From Dysidea avara (Eukaryota > Porifera > Demospongiae > Dictyoceratida > Dysideidae), in assembly GCF_963678975.1 (NCBI RefSeq), contig NC_089277.1:19528001-19592000 (forward strand): a stretch of 64,000 nt of DNA, in the 5' to 3' direction. Within the stretch, counting starts at the first letter, position 1. Every line of letters begins with the position of its first letter. Positions 47,125 through 60,300 of the stretch are shown in pieces. Position numbers and translations under genes: made by a program. The notes beneath the pieces are model-generated. The model made no database searches and was not told where the DNA came from. It saw only the letters and a list, made by a program, of their open reading frames with translations.

Positions 47125-50100
47125 ATGGCGCTGAAAGTATATCGTGTTGCCGTGATAGGCACTCCGCGATCAGTGTTGGACCCAACCAAACTCGACCTCG
47201 GTGTTGGAAAATCTTGTTTTTGTTGTAGATTTATCAAGCCTGAGGCTTACGCTGAGGAACACCCATTTGCGATTAGCGATGAACAATGGAAAGGACCAAC
47301 AATCAATCGCGCTCATTTCCTCTACTGGGGAGCAGTTAGCCGAACTTTACCGGGCCTGCATCAGAGAGCCAGATTTCAAGTGATTGAGCAGACAGAATTT
47401 GTTAACGAGAGTTCCTATCATCCTTACCCTAGCTCTCACGGGTATATCACTCGAGCTGTCGATTCTCCCATAAATTCTGAAGGTAAAATAGCTTACAAGA
47501 GTCAGAGTAGAAGGTACCACCCGTCCCCACCAGCTGTATACGGTCGCACCACTTCTTTAAACTCTGTTCATAGTAGCACACAGATCTTTCCAAGTGAAGA
47601 TTTCCAAGAGAATGGTATTGCAGGGTATGTATGTATCTATGATCCGACAGTGCCCACTGAGACTGGAGCAATGCAGAGGCAGTTAGACTTTCTTACAGCC
47701 ATCCTCAAAGCATTGAATAAGGCAAGAAAGAGATACATTGTTGTGTGCACCAAGTGTGACGCTGCCAAAGAAGATGCCATTCGGATGGGCCAAAATCTAG
47801 TGGCAACTATTAAAAAGAACATTACTTTCATTGAGTGCTCAGCTAGAGAGAATGTTAACATAAATGAAGTGTTTTACTCATTCGCTGTGAACAGCAAAAG
47901 GAAATACTTTAGTCGCTCTCAGCTCAGTGTTGCTTGTCTAGCCTACAAAGATGCCTCCAATTCAAAGAAGCGAGAGAAAAACCAAGTCGTTAACACATAC
48001 AAAACATTGCTCTGGAAAAAAGTGAAGAGTTTTGATACCACTTGGGAGAGAGCTCGTCTAGAATTACAAAATGAACTTGAATTTCCTCTGATTTTGGAAG
48101 TAGTAGGAGTCGATCTCATGAAGAAATTATTTTGCCTTCGTTTGATGGAACTGAAAGTGGAAGAGGCGAGCAAGAAATTTGGTGGAGGTTGTGGCCCCAG
48201 CCCACGGAGATCAGTGTCGTTCAAAGATAAAGTACAAAACAAGGAGTACCAGGAGTTTCTATCTGACGCCTTTGCTGTTCATCCAGACTTAGGGTAAGCC
48301 ATTAAAGATGATAAATACTACACAATAGTAATGACTACATTCTTACTACCTGTGATGTGTATGATGTGGTCATGTTGTTTATAGTGTGACACTGACATGG
48401 TTGTAGTTGTGGAAAGTGTGGAGCATTACATTGTACACAAATTGATACTAAGCTCTTGTATCTTCTACTTTTATCAAAATGTAGAACTTATTGTACACAA
48501 TTCTTGTTGTATACAAGGACGCTTTTATCTTAATGCTTTTAAACAATGTGCTTTAGGAGACGGTTGTAGTTTGATTAATTTATTAACAGCAAATATATTC
48601 TTGATGTGAATATTACTTCCAATCCCAACTACACTAACAATCTTGACACTTATATTGTACAAATCATGGTGCTGCATTTTTTAATGTTAAGTGTGGGCTT
48701 GAGGTTGCTGTGTTGATGTGGGACCTGTCATGTAACATGCCAAGTCAGCTTACTTGTTATACTTATTGAAGTAACCACATACCTGAGACCATATGCCACT
48801 CTATGTAAACTATACTTTATATGTACTGTATATAATGTGTTATGCCAGTTATTCCAAATATTGTGAATGTTTACAAAGTCATTGACATTCTCAGGTATAC
48901 CAGACATTGACTTTAAATGGTAGTTTCCTTGAGTCATTCAGTTATTCATGATATCTTGATAGTTTATTATTGTACACTATTTGAAATACGTGATAGCCTT
49001 GTTGTCTATAACACATCGCTTGAATACCAGCTTGTTTGTTTAAGTAGACTTAAGAGTCTTACAGTAGATTTTGTTTCCACAAGTGTACTTATATGTCTGT
49101 ATAATGTAGTATTGTAACTGAGGCTTAACTTATACTAATTGTTTGCTGGGACAGTTTGTAGAATAAGGTATTGGTTGATTACTGTGTTTACATGGGACAT
49201 GTGGCATTTTACATACATTGTAGGCATACAAATTGTATGGGCTATATATTATTCATTGGTTTATGTTTTACAAAAGACAAATGTTTGTGGTTTTTTTGAT
49301 TTTTCGTAAAAGGCCAAACTCTCTTTCTCCTTTAGAATATTTACAATTCTACACATTATGACCAAGCTAATGTGTTATAAGTAGTGAACTGTCCTGATGT
49401 CAGAGAAATAATTTATTGTGTATCCTTACACAAGTATGATCTTGTACCAGTACAGTGATGTCTTCATTGCAGAGTGTCCTGTTTTTAACTAGCAAGTGGG
49501 CCTTCCCATAGGACATGTGTTTCTTGTGTGTTGTTTTGTCTTGCAAGCACATCTACCAATGGGAGTATTACATAGCCATCTGCACAAATATGTGGGCATG
49601 CTAGCTGCTATGGGTAATTGATTTTGAATGATACCTGCAGACATGGCGACTATGTGCAATAACCCTTTAGAAGTCAGAAGCCATTATAAGGTGGTAAAAT
49701 TTAGCTTCCTTCGGAAATTCATGATACTCAGAAATGTTGATGCTAACAATGTGACTCAGGTGAAGCTAAGATATTTTCCTTTATAAAAGACAGTATAAGT
49801 GTTGATTGTCCAAACTAAAGGGTATCTTTTTAAATCTAGTTATCTCATGATTTTAAAAATGACTGTAATTTGATCTTGTTACTTTTACATGGTTGCCTAT
49901 TTGCAAACAGAATTCTGTCATCAGTAGAAATTGTAGTTTAAATGTGTTATCATTCTTCCTATGGTCTGACTTAGTCACTGTTGGCAATATGTAATGATGG
50001 CCAAACAAATAGTGATTTTCAAATGCCACACATTTTTAACCATGTAAAATTATCTGAACATACTGTTGCTTCAATGGTACAAAGTGCACACATTACAATC

Positions 50101-53100
50101 GTCATGATCATATTTTTTCTGATAGAACAAAGCATCTTGTGTGTCTGTTATATAGCTCAAAACAAAAATACATGACCTTGATAACTTCTGGGACTTAGAG
50201 CTCGGTTGACATTAGCCATTCTTGTTTTGGCTATGTAAAGCCTTGCAATGCAATCTGCTGCTGGTATAAGCCACTGGAGTTTATATATAAAGAAAAAAAG
50301 TCTTGTAGAGATCCTTCTACCACATACAACTGTGGACATGTTGTTGCAATAATGAGGTGTCAAGATTAATTGTTATTTGGTGTTTTAGATGACAAGTTGT
50401 TTGATGATGCATGACTATTGCAACCTCCTCTGACCATCTCATCAAATGTTCATAATTTGTTAGTCTGTTCTCAGTCTCTACCAAATAGTTTAACAAGGCC
50501 ACATTTTCGTTGGTACCATCACTTTATTTACTGAGGTTTGTTTTTTGGCGAGCTGTAATTTAATAATCTTTTCTGTGAATTCATGCATCACTTTACATAA
50601 AATTACGTTCATTGTTGAGAATGTGTATGCTTTTTGGTAGACTAAGTGGGAGTAACTTGGAATTTTTCATGGAAATATTGTGATAGATTTTCATTTAGGC
50701 TTCTAGGCTATGGGTAAACACCTCGAACAGGCTCTGCCTTCTGTGTACACCCTCCAGTGCCTAACTGGTAAAGTAGATAATAGTGAGTCTAGTGACATGA
50801 AAGTAGTATATATTTTTCTGTTTCAAGTTTAACGTTTAGTTAATTTCTTAATCGGTCTTTCATCAAATTATAGTTACCCAGAGAGGAAGATGGAAAGAGT
50901 TGAAGGACGTAGGTCTATTTAAAAACTTTCATATGTGATCTTGGCTATTGCTAAATATATACTATGTTCTATGTACATTGACTAATTCATTCATCTACTG
51001 TATAGAGGGAAACTTTAGCGAATTTGACAATTTTCGACAAATTCGCTGAAGTTATACCCACCAATTCCTGAGACTAAGCTAAAGATTCAGCTTGAATTCA
51101 ACAAAGTATGTTTCGCCAAATGCAATCTAACTAGCAAAGTTTACTCCTGCCAAAGTTTCCCTCTATTCAGTATCACCTGTATTCATTGCTGGCTTTTTCA
51201 ATATGAATTGTTGCCTGTAAAATATTTGGGATTACAAAGTAGTGAAAAAACTGAATACCGTGGATTTTTTCTGGGATCAACTATTTAAATTTTATGGACA
51301 GACCAGTTTAAACTGTGCTATATATAGCAGCTGTTTCACTGCCTGCTTTGATCTAGATCAGTTGTACGTCTCTGATAGTCTGTACGTTGCTGTTGAAGTG
51401 TTATTTTACATTGGACACATTTTGACATACCACACCTGTCCCTGGGATATTAAAAAATGCTTTTTCTGGGTGTATGCTACTAGTTAAATATCATTTATAG
51501 AGGAATGTCAACGTAGCTTAACAATGTTCTGCACATAGCTACTTAAAGCATGATTTGGAAGGTGACAAATATTATACGGAACCACTTGTTGATGCAGATG
51601 TTAAAATTCAGAATTAAAACTACTTCATATTTTAAGTGACGTTTTATGTCTCGTAGTCGTGTTTTGGCTACATGCACATTGTGCTTTTCTAGTCGCATTC
51701 TTCTGTGTTCTTGAACATACCGATACATCTCGGTATACATACACCCTGGTGCAAAATTACGCTCACACATACGCACTGTGCTATTATACTACATGTGCAC
51801 ACTTCAGTACAATGACTAGGTACACTGACATGTGCACTACAAATTTATCTGACATGTAACTAATAGTGTTTGTACATGACATGACTATGTATTGCAATAC
51901 TATTCATTTGGCTCATCTGTGAGGTGATGATACTGTTAGGTATCCACATATTTGTTATTTCACAGTTTTGAATATCTTTCAGTATATAGTGTAGCTCATT
52001 GAATGTATTATGTGACAAGTACTGATAGAGGAACATATTACACATATGCCTGTAATGTATATTATATGAAAAGGATTGATTACCCAGAAATCTTCAATAG
52101 TACGTAATAGCATGTTCCCATTCCACTGCATACAAATAGAACAGGAAGTATTTGTGTTTGATACTGTTCCGGCAAGTGTGTGTGTACGTATGCATGTGTG
52201 CGTGCGTGGGTGTGGGTGTGTACTCATGTTGCATTATATTAGTTCCTGTATAATGACTGCGTTACACTCTTGATGCTAGGGTTGGAATTGGGTCTGGGAA
52301 CCTCATGTTTTGTTTGGTATCATTCTCTCATAAAATATTTGGGTGTGACCCAGAATGGATTGATTGTGTTTGATTGTAGTAACAAATTATCAGTCTGGAG
52401 AATGTGCACTGCAGTTCAAGACTGGACAAAGTAAAACTGGAGCAGTTTGAATCATGTGCTATCGATTAAGGAATATTTGGTAGCGCATGTTACCATCTGT
52501 ATTTATGTAGCCACTTGATTATAAATTCATGAGATATCTTACTATTATTTGCATTCAGTTAATACATGCTCTTGATGATGATCTTTGTTGCTGTAATGCT
52601 TGGATAAATGTTACCCAGAAAACCTAGCAGTGCACTCTTTTGTTGTAAGATCATCCGGCCTACTTTATTCCACGGACTGGACTCATTAAACTTCAGTCAT
52701 AAATAATAAAAAAAACACGCTTGAGCTAGCTAGCTATAGATACATTATTCTAGAACACGACAGGGCGGGGGTGTAGCACGAGACTATGTAACGAGCTACA
52801 TAAACATCAACATTTGCTAGACAGTTCATTACTGAAGCTTCAATCCAGTACCAAGTACTTGAGCAATGGCAAGGAGCTAAAACTACAGCCAATGTCACTA
52901 CTGGCATACACAATGGTATATAATTGTTTCATAAATATTAGTGCATAAATGCTAGCAGCGTTAGCTCCATAATAATGTTGGAATAACCTTACTATTGATA
53001 ACATTGATACAATTGACATAGACACTTTTAAGAACATTATAGCTATACTAAACATTTGTGATTTATAGTGCACATTAACGTGTTGCCCCTGGTGGGCTTT

Positions 53101-55627
53101 GCTAATTAATAATATCTCCATCATTACAAGAGCAAGATAACGCCTGGTTTATTGTTAATAATCTTGTTTCAAGCCCAATCCATGAGTCCAGTCCATGGAA
53201 TAAAGAATGCTGGATCATCCAGGTCAGTGGCACTGGCTCGGTTTCGAAGTCAATTGCAAATAGGACAGTATATTTACCTCTTATAGTATGTGTGTTCTTT
53301 GTTTCTCTTGAGAATTGCATCCTGGTGATTAGTACTAATTATTTTCTCTGCTAAGCTGTTTCCTTTTCCGGAATACCATGTGGTTTGCCTTGTACAGCTT
53401 CAGTGATTTTATTATATTTTTACTTTTAGAATTTTTGTCATTACTGAATAGCTGGTTAATAGAAGCTTGATATTGTACACTTAGTCCATAAGGATATAAT
53501 GTTCCAGTTTGTGTATTTATTTTAAGTTAACTGTTAACTTTCTTTTGCTGTGGTTTATGGAGGTGTGTTATTTTTAGGACTAATGCTTTGCAGCGTTATG
53601 CTCCATCGACGTCAAGTATCAGTGAGTCCATGTGTTCATTCCAAGGTGATAGTTTGGGACCACTTCCACCTACCCCTGATGAACTGGACAAAAATGACAC
53701 TTGTTTTAGTGACCTTGACTCCCGCTATGATTCTGAAGATCTTATTGAGGATCACGAAACAGCTGATGAGTTGGAAGCTTCTCAGTCGTCACCACAACTT
53801 AGTAAAGTTCATGAGACGGTCACCATTGAAATAGATTCAAAACAGTTAAGGTCTCCTAGGTCATATAGTGCTCAAGTTGAACGATCAGGTAGTTTCAGAT
53901 ATGTCACTTCTAAACGACTCAAGTCTAGTGGAGCTTTGTCACTATCTGAGGAACAATTATGGGAGAGAAGCAAGTCACTTCCAACTAATAATGTGAGGCA
54001 TCGATTTTCTTCTGATGCTATTCTTGAAGATCGACCTCCTCTGCCTCCTAGGACAAGCATTCAAACTTATGAAGTCAAAAAGATTGCTTCAAAGTCCAAG
54101 CCTCTGCCTCCTCTGCCCATTGACGAAGAAGAATTTATTCCAAACTTTGAATCTCAAAAGAAGCTTTCCAGTTCCTTAGACTGCTTAAGAAGTCCAACAT
54201 TTGAAGAGGCATCTCCTTATCTAGCACCGATTGACATTCCTGGCTTTATAAAGAGGGATTCTATGAAGTTTGCAGGTTCTACATCTCGTATAGCCGAGAA
54301 GCCACCCTTGCCAGAGTTACCTGCTGAGCCTCCCTTTAGAGGCAGCGTTGCTATTGTTAGGAGCAAGACCCAGTATAATCCTGCTAAAAAGTATGGTCAC
54401 AAGCGCAGCCGTAGCACTAACTGTGAGTTTCTCAAATCTCTGTCCAAGGAGGATAAACCTCAGCAGAAAGACAGCCACAATCTGACAGTTACTTCTTATG
54501 CAACCTTGCGGCCTTCAGCATCCATGGCATATAGCATGCGTACCAGTGTAGGTTCACCAACTGAATCAGACTTGGATAGCAATCTGATGAAAAAGAATGC
54601 TATCTACAGAAGAGTTAGAGGCTCCAAGCAATCACTGGTGCCAGATGATACAGATCAAGAATCATTCGGGATCTACCAGAGAATGTCCCCCGCACCTCAA
54701 CGTAGGTCTCCTGTATCTTTATCACAGGGAGATCGTCGATCCCCTCTTGCAAGCTCCTACACTGACATAAGTGAACGTGCTTCATCTGTTCCTCCCAAAC
54801 GTGGTGAAAAGCGTAAAGCTAGACGTTGGCAATGTAAAGACAAAAGCAAGTATGGACAACATAAATCTGAAGGACCGAAGTATGTCACACAGTTGAGAAA
54901 ACCAATTCGCAGCAAAAGTAGATCAATTTCACCACGGATTAGTGTTTCTAAACACAGCAACCGTTCTTCAAGAGACAGTAACATCTATGAGCATGTTGAT
55001 GAGGAGATTCTAGAAGATCTTCGGAAGAATTACTCTGATGGTTACCAATCATCTTCTGAACCTGCACCGCCGATATATTATCTTAAACCTGGAAAATTTC
55101 CACATCCTCCAACCGCTCATGAGTGGCATTATTTTATGCATATGTGGCAAATGTTTTTAGACTGGATGAAAGAACGTGCCCCGCCAGACGTGTACAACGT
55201 ACCAAGCAACATTCCTGCTGATTTCACCTATAATATCCCTCCTCCGAGGCATCACACAATTCCTCAACAAAAGCAACAACAAAGCAATGATGAAGTAGAC
55301 AGCAGCAGACACAAAGAATCCATCACAAGTTATACTAGCATAAATGCTGACTGGATGCAGGAGATCACTAATCCGCCTTCACACCGCCTGCTTGATGAAG
55401 GAATAAGATCTAATAGTATTTACAGTCCAATACTAGAAGACACAGCAAGTTTAAAAAGTCACCCTGACCATGCTAGTAACAATAAAATCCAATCTCAGTC
55501 TAGTTCACTGCCATGTAATGTTGCAGCCACAGTCAGTCTAAGTGCCAATGGTAAAAGTGTATCTAGTGTTGACTCAGGCATCTACCATGCTATAAGTGAT
55601 GATATCAATCCCAGTGCTGACACTTAA
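47125..55627 (+). CDS. Large p190RhoGAP-like protein lacking a visible RhoGAP domain (two exons)
   Basis: Exon 1 is 47,125-48,293 and exon 2 is 53,578-55,627. The donor GTAAGCC and acceptor TTTTTAG join in phase 2, restoring GGG, for 1,072 residues. Exon 1 encodes the p190-type GTPase domain: long P-loop ending GVGKSC (about residue 29), HFLYWG, IEQTEF, a Ser-rich insert, GYVCIYDP, TKCD and ECSAREN as G4 and G5. A segment like the first FF domain of p190 follows (DTTWERARLELQ to DLMKKLFCLRLMELK). Exon 2 is a long disordered tail rich in Ser and Pro, with RPPLPPRTS and KPLPPLP (SH3-type ligands), tyrosine motifs (IYQRM, IYEHVDEE, DVYNVP) and many RSxS sites. Human p190 proteins end in a RhoGAP domain; none is seen here. 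The start is the ATG downstream of a TATA box. The stop overlaps an AATAAA. Confidence 0.85.
51005..51173. mobile_element. TA-target MITE with GAGGGAAACTTT ends
   Basis: Ends GAGGGAAACTTTAGCG and complementary AAAGTTTCCCTC, flanked by TA on both sides, 169 bp. Inner GCGAA/TTCGC motifs resemble the element at 40,779. Confidence 0.85.
52651..53221. repeat. Inverted repeat arms about 570 bp apart
   Basis: GATCATCC, then CTTTATTCCACGGACTGGAC at 52,673, returns as its complement (one mismatch) near 53,182-53,206, followed by GGATCATCC. The sequence between is unique. It may be an old foldback element inside the intron. Confidence 0.65.
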
Positions 55628-55780
55628 TAAAAACTATACACTTGAGAAGATTGTGTTATGTATTCATTGTATATATGCTTGTATAGCTTGACATAGAGTT
55701 TTGTATTGTTAATAATATCACATCATTTATATTATTATTCATGCTGTCATGTATCATTTTATATGTCTAATCTAGAACTG

Positions 55781-57265
55781 TTAAAGTTTAAAATTGACTG
55801 ATTTGCTTCTTGTGAATGAGCGTGGCTTTTGGTGGTAGTGCTGCAGTTTTTCAGTTTCCAACTCGCCAAAGATACTCAACACTTGTACATCTGGATTGAG
55901 ATACCTGCTGCTGTTGATTTTGAGTTGTGAGAGATTATGTACATGTGGTGCACTGACTGAGGATTTTAGTGTGCGACGTTTGGAGTTAGCAGTTTCTTTT
56001 CTCAACATATCCCACTGGAGGTCATCTATTTTGTATTGGTGCATGGTGATTTCTTCGTCTGTAATGATCGGCGTAATTTTGCCATCTCTTGTGGTGGAAT
56101 AGTAGCCTAATGGTGATGGCTGTGATCGAGTGAGTTTACTAGATGTACCGCCTAGTTCTCCAGAGCCATTGTTGCTAGAGTTTGTAGTTGAATGAAGTTG
56201 TACATTGTTATTGGTGGTTGATTTCAGTTGCTTAGAAGATGAATCATGGTTAGGTGGCTTGTGTCTATTTTCACTTCCTTGTAAAAGAGAAACGTCGGTA
56301 CTCTTTGAACGTCTGTGGCTTTGTCTGCTTTCTCTGAGTGGAAGTTTTCTAAACTGAAATTTCAAACTTTGGTGGTGGCTCAGTTGCTTTGTTAAACTAT
56401 CAAAACTCAAGCTGGTAATGGTACGTGAGTTTGAGTCACAATCACCTTGTCTAGAAACAGAATGACCTGACCTGGCACTACGCAGCTGAGTTGTTGAATT
56501 TGCAACAGATGTATAAAGTTCTAGAGCTTGATCTTGCGCCAGCAGCACAGATGACTCATGCTCACTGTTTTGAACCATGCTGTATTCTTTAGGTAAAGTG
56601 TATTTCTCCTTACTTGTTTCATTGAGCGACTGGGTAGCCTTAAACTCTTCATCTAGTGTGTTCAATGCCTTTTGGTCTCTAGTTTGAATGGCTTCAAAGT
56701 CTGACTCAGCATCTTCTTCACATCGAATTGCAACATCATCAATATGAACAGTCAATGACACCAATTCTAAAAACTCATTCAGTTGAAGGCGACATGGAAT
56801 TTGAACTGAAAGAGACATATCTATTAAGTATTTGTCAAGGCGTACAGGAGATATCACTCTATCAAATAACTTAAGAGCTTTTAAGATAGTAAATTTGTCT
56901 GCATCCATTCCAAGCTGATCATCATTTTCATACAAAAAGTAGGTAATTCTTGCTTGAGTAATTTCAGGAAATCCCAGTACTTTGTGTCGCAGGAGCTGGA
57001 GGACTTTCTTGATTGTCTTCACGTTGTCTTTAGCTGGCTTGTTGTTAAATGTACTGTCTAAGAATTTATCAAACATTTTTAGGTTTAGCATTTCTATGAA
57101 TTTCTTCTCCTGGATACCTTTGCTTCCCAAGGTCTTCTTTTCTGAAAACATCACCTTTGTGAACACGCTGCTATCAAAGCCTAGCGAGTTGGCTAGATAT
57201 TTTAGCTCAGCAAGCGTATACCATCCCTTTTGCTTTGGAAATTCTACTTCTAAGTTGGTGGCCAT
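55781..57265 (-). CDS. Hypothetical protein with EF-hand-like N-terminal region and Ser/Arg-rich tail
   Basis: A single-exon gene of 494 residues, starting MATNLEVEF and ending SVNFKL. Residues 1-180 look helical. A segment near 150-175 (RLDKYLIDM to LQLNEFLELV) has the spacing of a degenerate EF-hand pair without a good calcium loop, so calcium binding is doubtful. From about 180 it is low-complexity, rich in Ser, Asn, Gln and Thr, with basic phosphosite-like motifs (RRSKSTD, FTRSKSV). A short conserved-looking block near the C-terminus includes DLQWDML and NPDVQVLSIFGELE. I do not recognise the family. It is convergent with the p190-like gene (153 bp between stops) and divergent from the homeodomain-like gene (96 bp between start codons), so it likely shares a promoter with the latter. 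Confidence 0.8.
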   Translation of the reverse strand: MATNLEVEFPKQKGWYTLAELKYLANSLGFDSSVFTKVMFSEKKTLGSKGIQEKKFIEMLNLKMFDKFLDSTFNNKPAKDNVKTIKKVLQLLRHKVLGFPEITQARITYFLYENDDQLGMDADKFTILKALKLFDRVISPVRLDKYLIDMSLSVQIPCRLQLNEFLELVSLTVHIDDVAIRCEEDAESDFEAIQTRDQKALNTLDEEFKATQSLNETSKEKYTLPKEYSMVQNSEHESSVLLAQDQALELYTSVANSTTQLRSARSGHSVSRQGDCDSNSRTITSLSFDSLTKQLSHHQSLKFQFRKLPLRESRQSHRRSKSTDVSLLQGSENRHKPPNHDSSSKQLKSTTNNNVQLHSTTNSSNNGSGELGGTSSKLTRSQPSPLGYYSTTRDGKITPIITDEEITMHQYKIDDLQWDMLRKETANSKRRTLKSSVSAPHVHNLSQLKINSSRYLNPDVQVLSIFGELETEKLQHYHQKPRSFTRSKSVNFKL

Positions 57266-57361
57266 AGCGCCTCACTACTGTAGCCACACCTTCCTGGTAA
57301 ACTCTCCGTGTTATTCACCGTATTCCTGTTCTAATTGTAGCCCGCATCAACAAGTGCAGTT
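57266..57361. promoter_or_regulatory. Compact bidirectional promoter region
   Basis: Only 96 bp separate the ATG of the minus-strand gene (57,265) from that of the homeodomain-like gene (57,362). No TATA box is seen. Both transcription starts and 5' leaders must fit here or overlap the opposite gene. Confidence 0.6.
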
Positions 57362-60300
57362 ATGTCGGCTGACGCAAAAAAGAAAGTCAAGAAAGCTCAG
57401 CCGAAGGCAGACGAGGAGCCAAAGAAAAGAGGACGTTAGTTTTAAAATATTGTAACTTGTTTGCACGTGCGAAATTACACCTCAGCTGTGTGCTGTTTCT
57501 TTACTCAGCTGTTCCGAGCCAAATGAGTTAACCCAGTTTATAAATATTCAAAGCATATATATTTTTAAGTCGTACAGTGGCTACATGTACGTTTTATAAA
57601 AGAAACGTATATATGTTGCGTGCTGTAGCGTGTTGGTTTGTTTTCCAGCAGATTTGGATAACCGCCAGGTGGAAGCAAAATTGAATGTGAAAGATAAATG
57701 TATAGAATTTCATGTTTAATATGCTACCAAAATAAACAGAAATCTTGAGAAATCCATAGTACAACAGTGAAATACACCATTGTAGTCCAAATTGTGTGGG
57801 TTGTATAGAGCTTTTAAAAATTTTATTATTGTAACTGTCTGGCATTTGTGCTTATAATATTTTCTCATAGACTCTACACCCTTTATAATGGCTTCCTGAG
57901 TACATATGATGTAATCACGTTAATTTACCTTGTTGTCTTATAAGGCTGTTGGACTATACCTCACTCTATGCCAAAAAAATATTTCTAATAAAAAAAAATT
58001 AAAGTGTTGTTCTACCATATTAGCAGTAATTCAATTATTGATCCTCCAACCCTTTCCTTTACTAGCTGACCTGTTGGCTTAAAAACTTTTCACTGCGTAT
58101 CAACACGTGTTTATGCCAGTCTAGAAGCTCATTCCAGTGGTCCAGTCCACTGTTTATATCTAGCTTGTATTCAACATTCAAGTCATGTTCACAACATGTT
58201 TTGACAAGAGTTTTTAAAAAGCTTTTTTTTATAATGAACATTGCTTGAATGAGCCAAGTCTCACATATTGAAGTACATGTCCTGATTGATTGAACAAGAT
58301 AACATGGTGCCTGGTGTTGATGTCCCAGACATCTTGTTACAGCTAAGAAGGTGACGTGACCTTCTAAGTCTAGTAACCTTATTGGCAGATAAATGGTCTT
58401 AGCAAGTTCCTTGTGTACTAGCAAGAGTGTCTAACTGAATAGTAGCACTTCTAAAGATGGTCCTGCAAATTTAGGTTTTTGGGTCAATAATTTTGTGTAC
58501 ATTTCATATCACAAAATGATATTTAGATCTTTTTTGCAACAAGTACTGTTGTGTTCTCAGGTGGAACATAATGTGGGTAACAGACAAGTACCAGCTGAGT
58601 AGAACTGCTGTTTGTCTTGTAAGTTCCACCTGAGAGTTTGATCAAATCTATTGAAGTATTGCGTATGGGAATAACTGAAAGAAGGCTCACAAATACAGTG
58701 GAACCTCTCTAAAGTGATGCTTTGGGACCACCCAGATTTTTAGTCCTTTATTTGCTGTAATATTGAGTTTGGTTCCACTGTATTATTTATTGATACTGAG
58801 GTATGGTTTTCTCTGGAATGAGTGACCAACCACGGGTACTTTGTGTATGTGATGTGAATCCATTGGTTTAGGCTTGTCTAGGTTAAATGGGTTTAATTGC
58901 TGATATCACTAGACTACCTACCTCAAAATTGAGGTAGTCAACTGCATTATGTATGTATGTGGTCTGGTCAGCAAAGCCAAGTACAGACTGATTTAAACCT
59001 TATGGCGTAAGCTGCAAGTTCTTAGTAGAATATATAGAAATGATAGTGATGAAATGAAAATTTGGGTTCTATACGTGCTTGATTTTAATGGGTCTCCTAG
59101 TGTATATAGCTAAATAGAAGACCTGTTGTTTGTGTGGAACCAAAATTAGTTTTTGTGTTCTTGGTAATATGGTAATCGAACACATCTGAATGCTTTCAAT
59201 ATGGACTTATCATTGGCCAGGCTTCTTTGATGACATGAAATATGCAGTTTATGCTTTAAATTTTACCATTGTGTAATCTTTATATCAATTGTCATGTTTG
59301 TTTGTCTTGTGTGTATAGTTATACTTGTAGTTATCTGTGAACTGTGTTCATACTTACTGTATTTGTGTATATTTGACCTTTGTATTTATTGTATTATTTC
59401 ATTGTATTTCTTGCAGGGAGGTCAATGTTTACTGAGGACCAGAAGCAGATATTATTGAAATATTACGATGATGGAATGACGTCAACAAATCGGCAGCACA
59501 TGGAAATGATTGAGAAATGTGCAAACGAGTCCCAAACCACTGTGGATAGAATAAAGGTGTTGTATGTGTATTAGTGACGTACATAGGATAATTTTATACT
59601 GTATTGTATTGTACAGGATACAGTATGTGTTAAATGGTTTGTGTCTGGCAAGTACACAAGGAATGGCAGGATTTTAGCTTGTACATCGTTTGGTTTAATA
59701 GCTGCAGAACAGTGTGGCACTCCTGGTTGTGATACATGGGCATAAGTTGTGTAGCATTAGTTATGTACAACTCCTCTCACTATCATTTCACAGCAGTAGG
59801 GATGCAAGATTGAACCATAGACAATAAAAAGAAGAAATGCAACAATTTCTGGCTTGATTTGCAGTGTGCATAACATCAAATATGGAAAATTAGTGCTCTA
59901 AGAGCAATCCAACAGACTGCAGCAAATGTTAAGCCGTTTGTGAGAAATTTTAGTGTGTTTGGAATTCAAGCCATTTTGTATTTGTAACACGCATTACCTT
60001 TCACTGTTACACACCTGTTGTACTTTTGCTTATAGTACTGTCCATACCGCTTCTTGTATAGTCAGTTCCGCTGTTTGGAACATGTGGTAAGCTATGTGTG
60101 GCCTTTCATCCTAGCTAAGGGCTTCAAACTTTCGTCAAAGATAGACAATATTTTGCCATTTCTTTGAGCAACTGCTCCTGTTTTGCTCTGACATTCTCTG
60201 TTCTCTCTGTAAAAGACAAGGAAAAGGTTTATCGCAGTTAAAAGTATTGACTATATCCGTGAAGAAAGTTAATGGCTTTAAAGCACATTTTGTTCCCTTT

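Larger units (their letters stand above)
48294..53577 (+). other. Intron 1 of the large p190-like gene
   Basis: A 5.3-kb intron bounded by GTAAGCC and TTTTTAG. It contains the right breakpoint of the large duplication (49,377), an inverted fragment of the TAGTCTCGCG-family MITE (about 50,738-50,800), a TA-target MITE and a long inverted repeat, both listed separately. No gene inside is supported; short frames lack family features. Confidence 0.85.

Noticed and set aside
47637..48242. Minus-strand frames opposite exon 1 of the large p190-like gene
   Set aside because: Antisense shadows of a well-supported coding exon.
53588..53600. TTG start for the 679-codon frame as a separate gene
   Set aside because: The frame continues upstream to a splice acceptor at 53,577 and joins exon 1 in matching phase; a TTG start is not needed.
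58062..58424. 120-codon minus-strand frame in intron 1 of the homeodomain-like gene
   Set aside because: No recognisable domain, no splice or promoter context, and no paralogue to test conservation.
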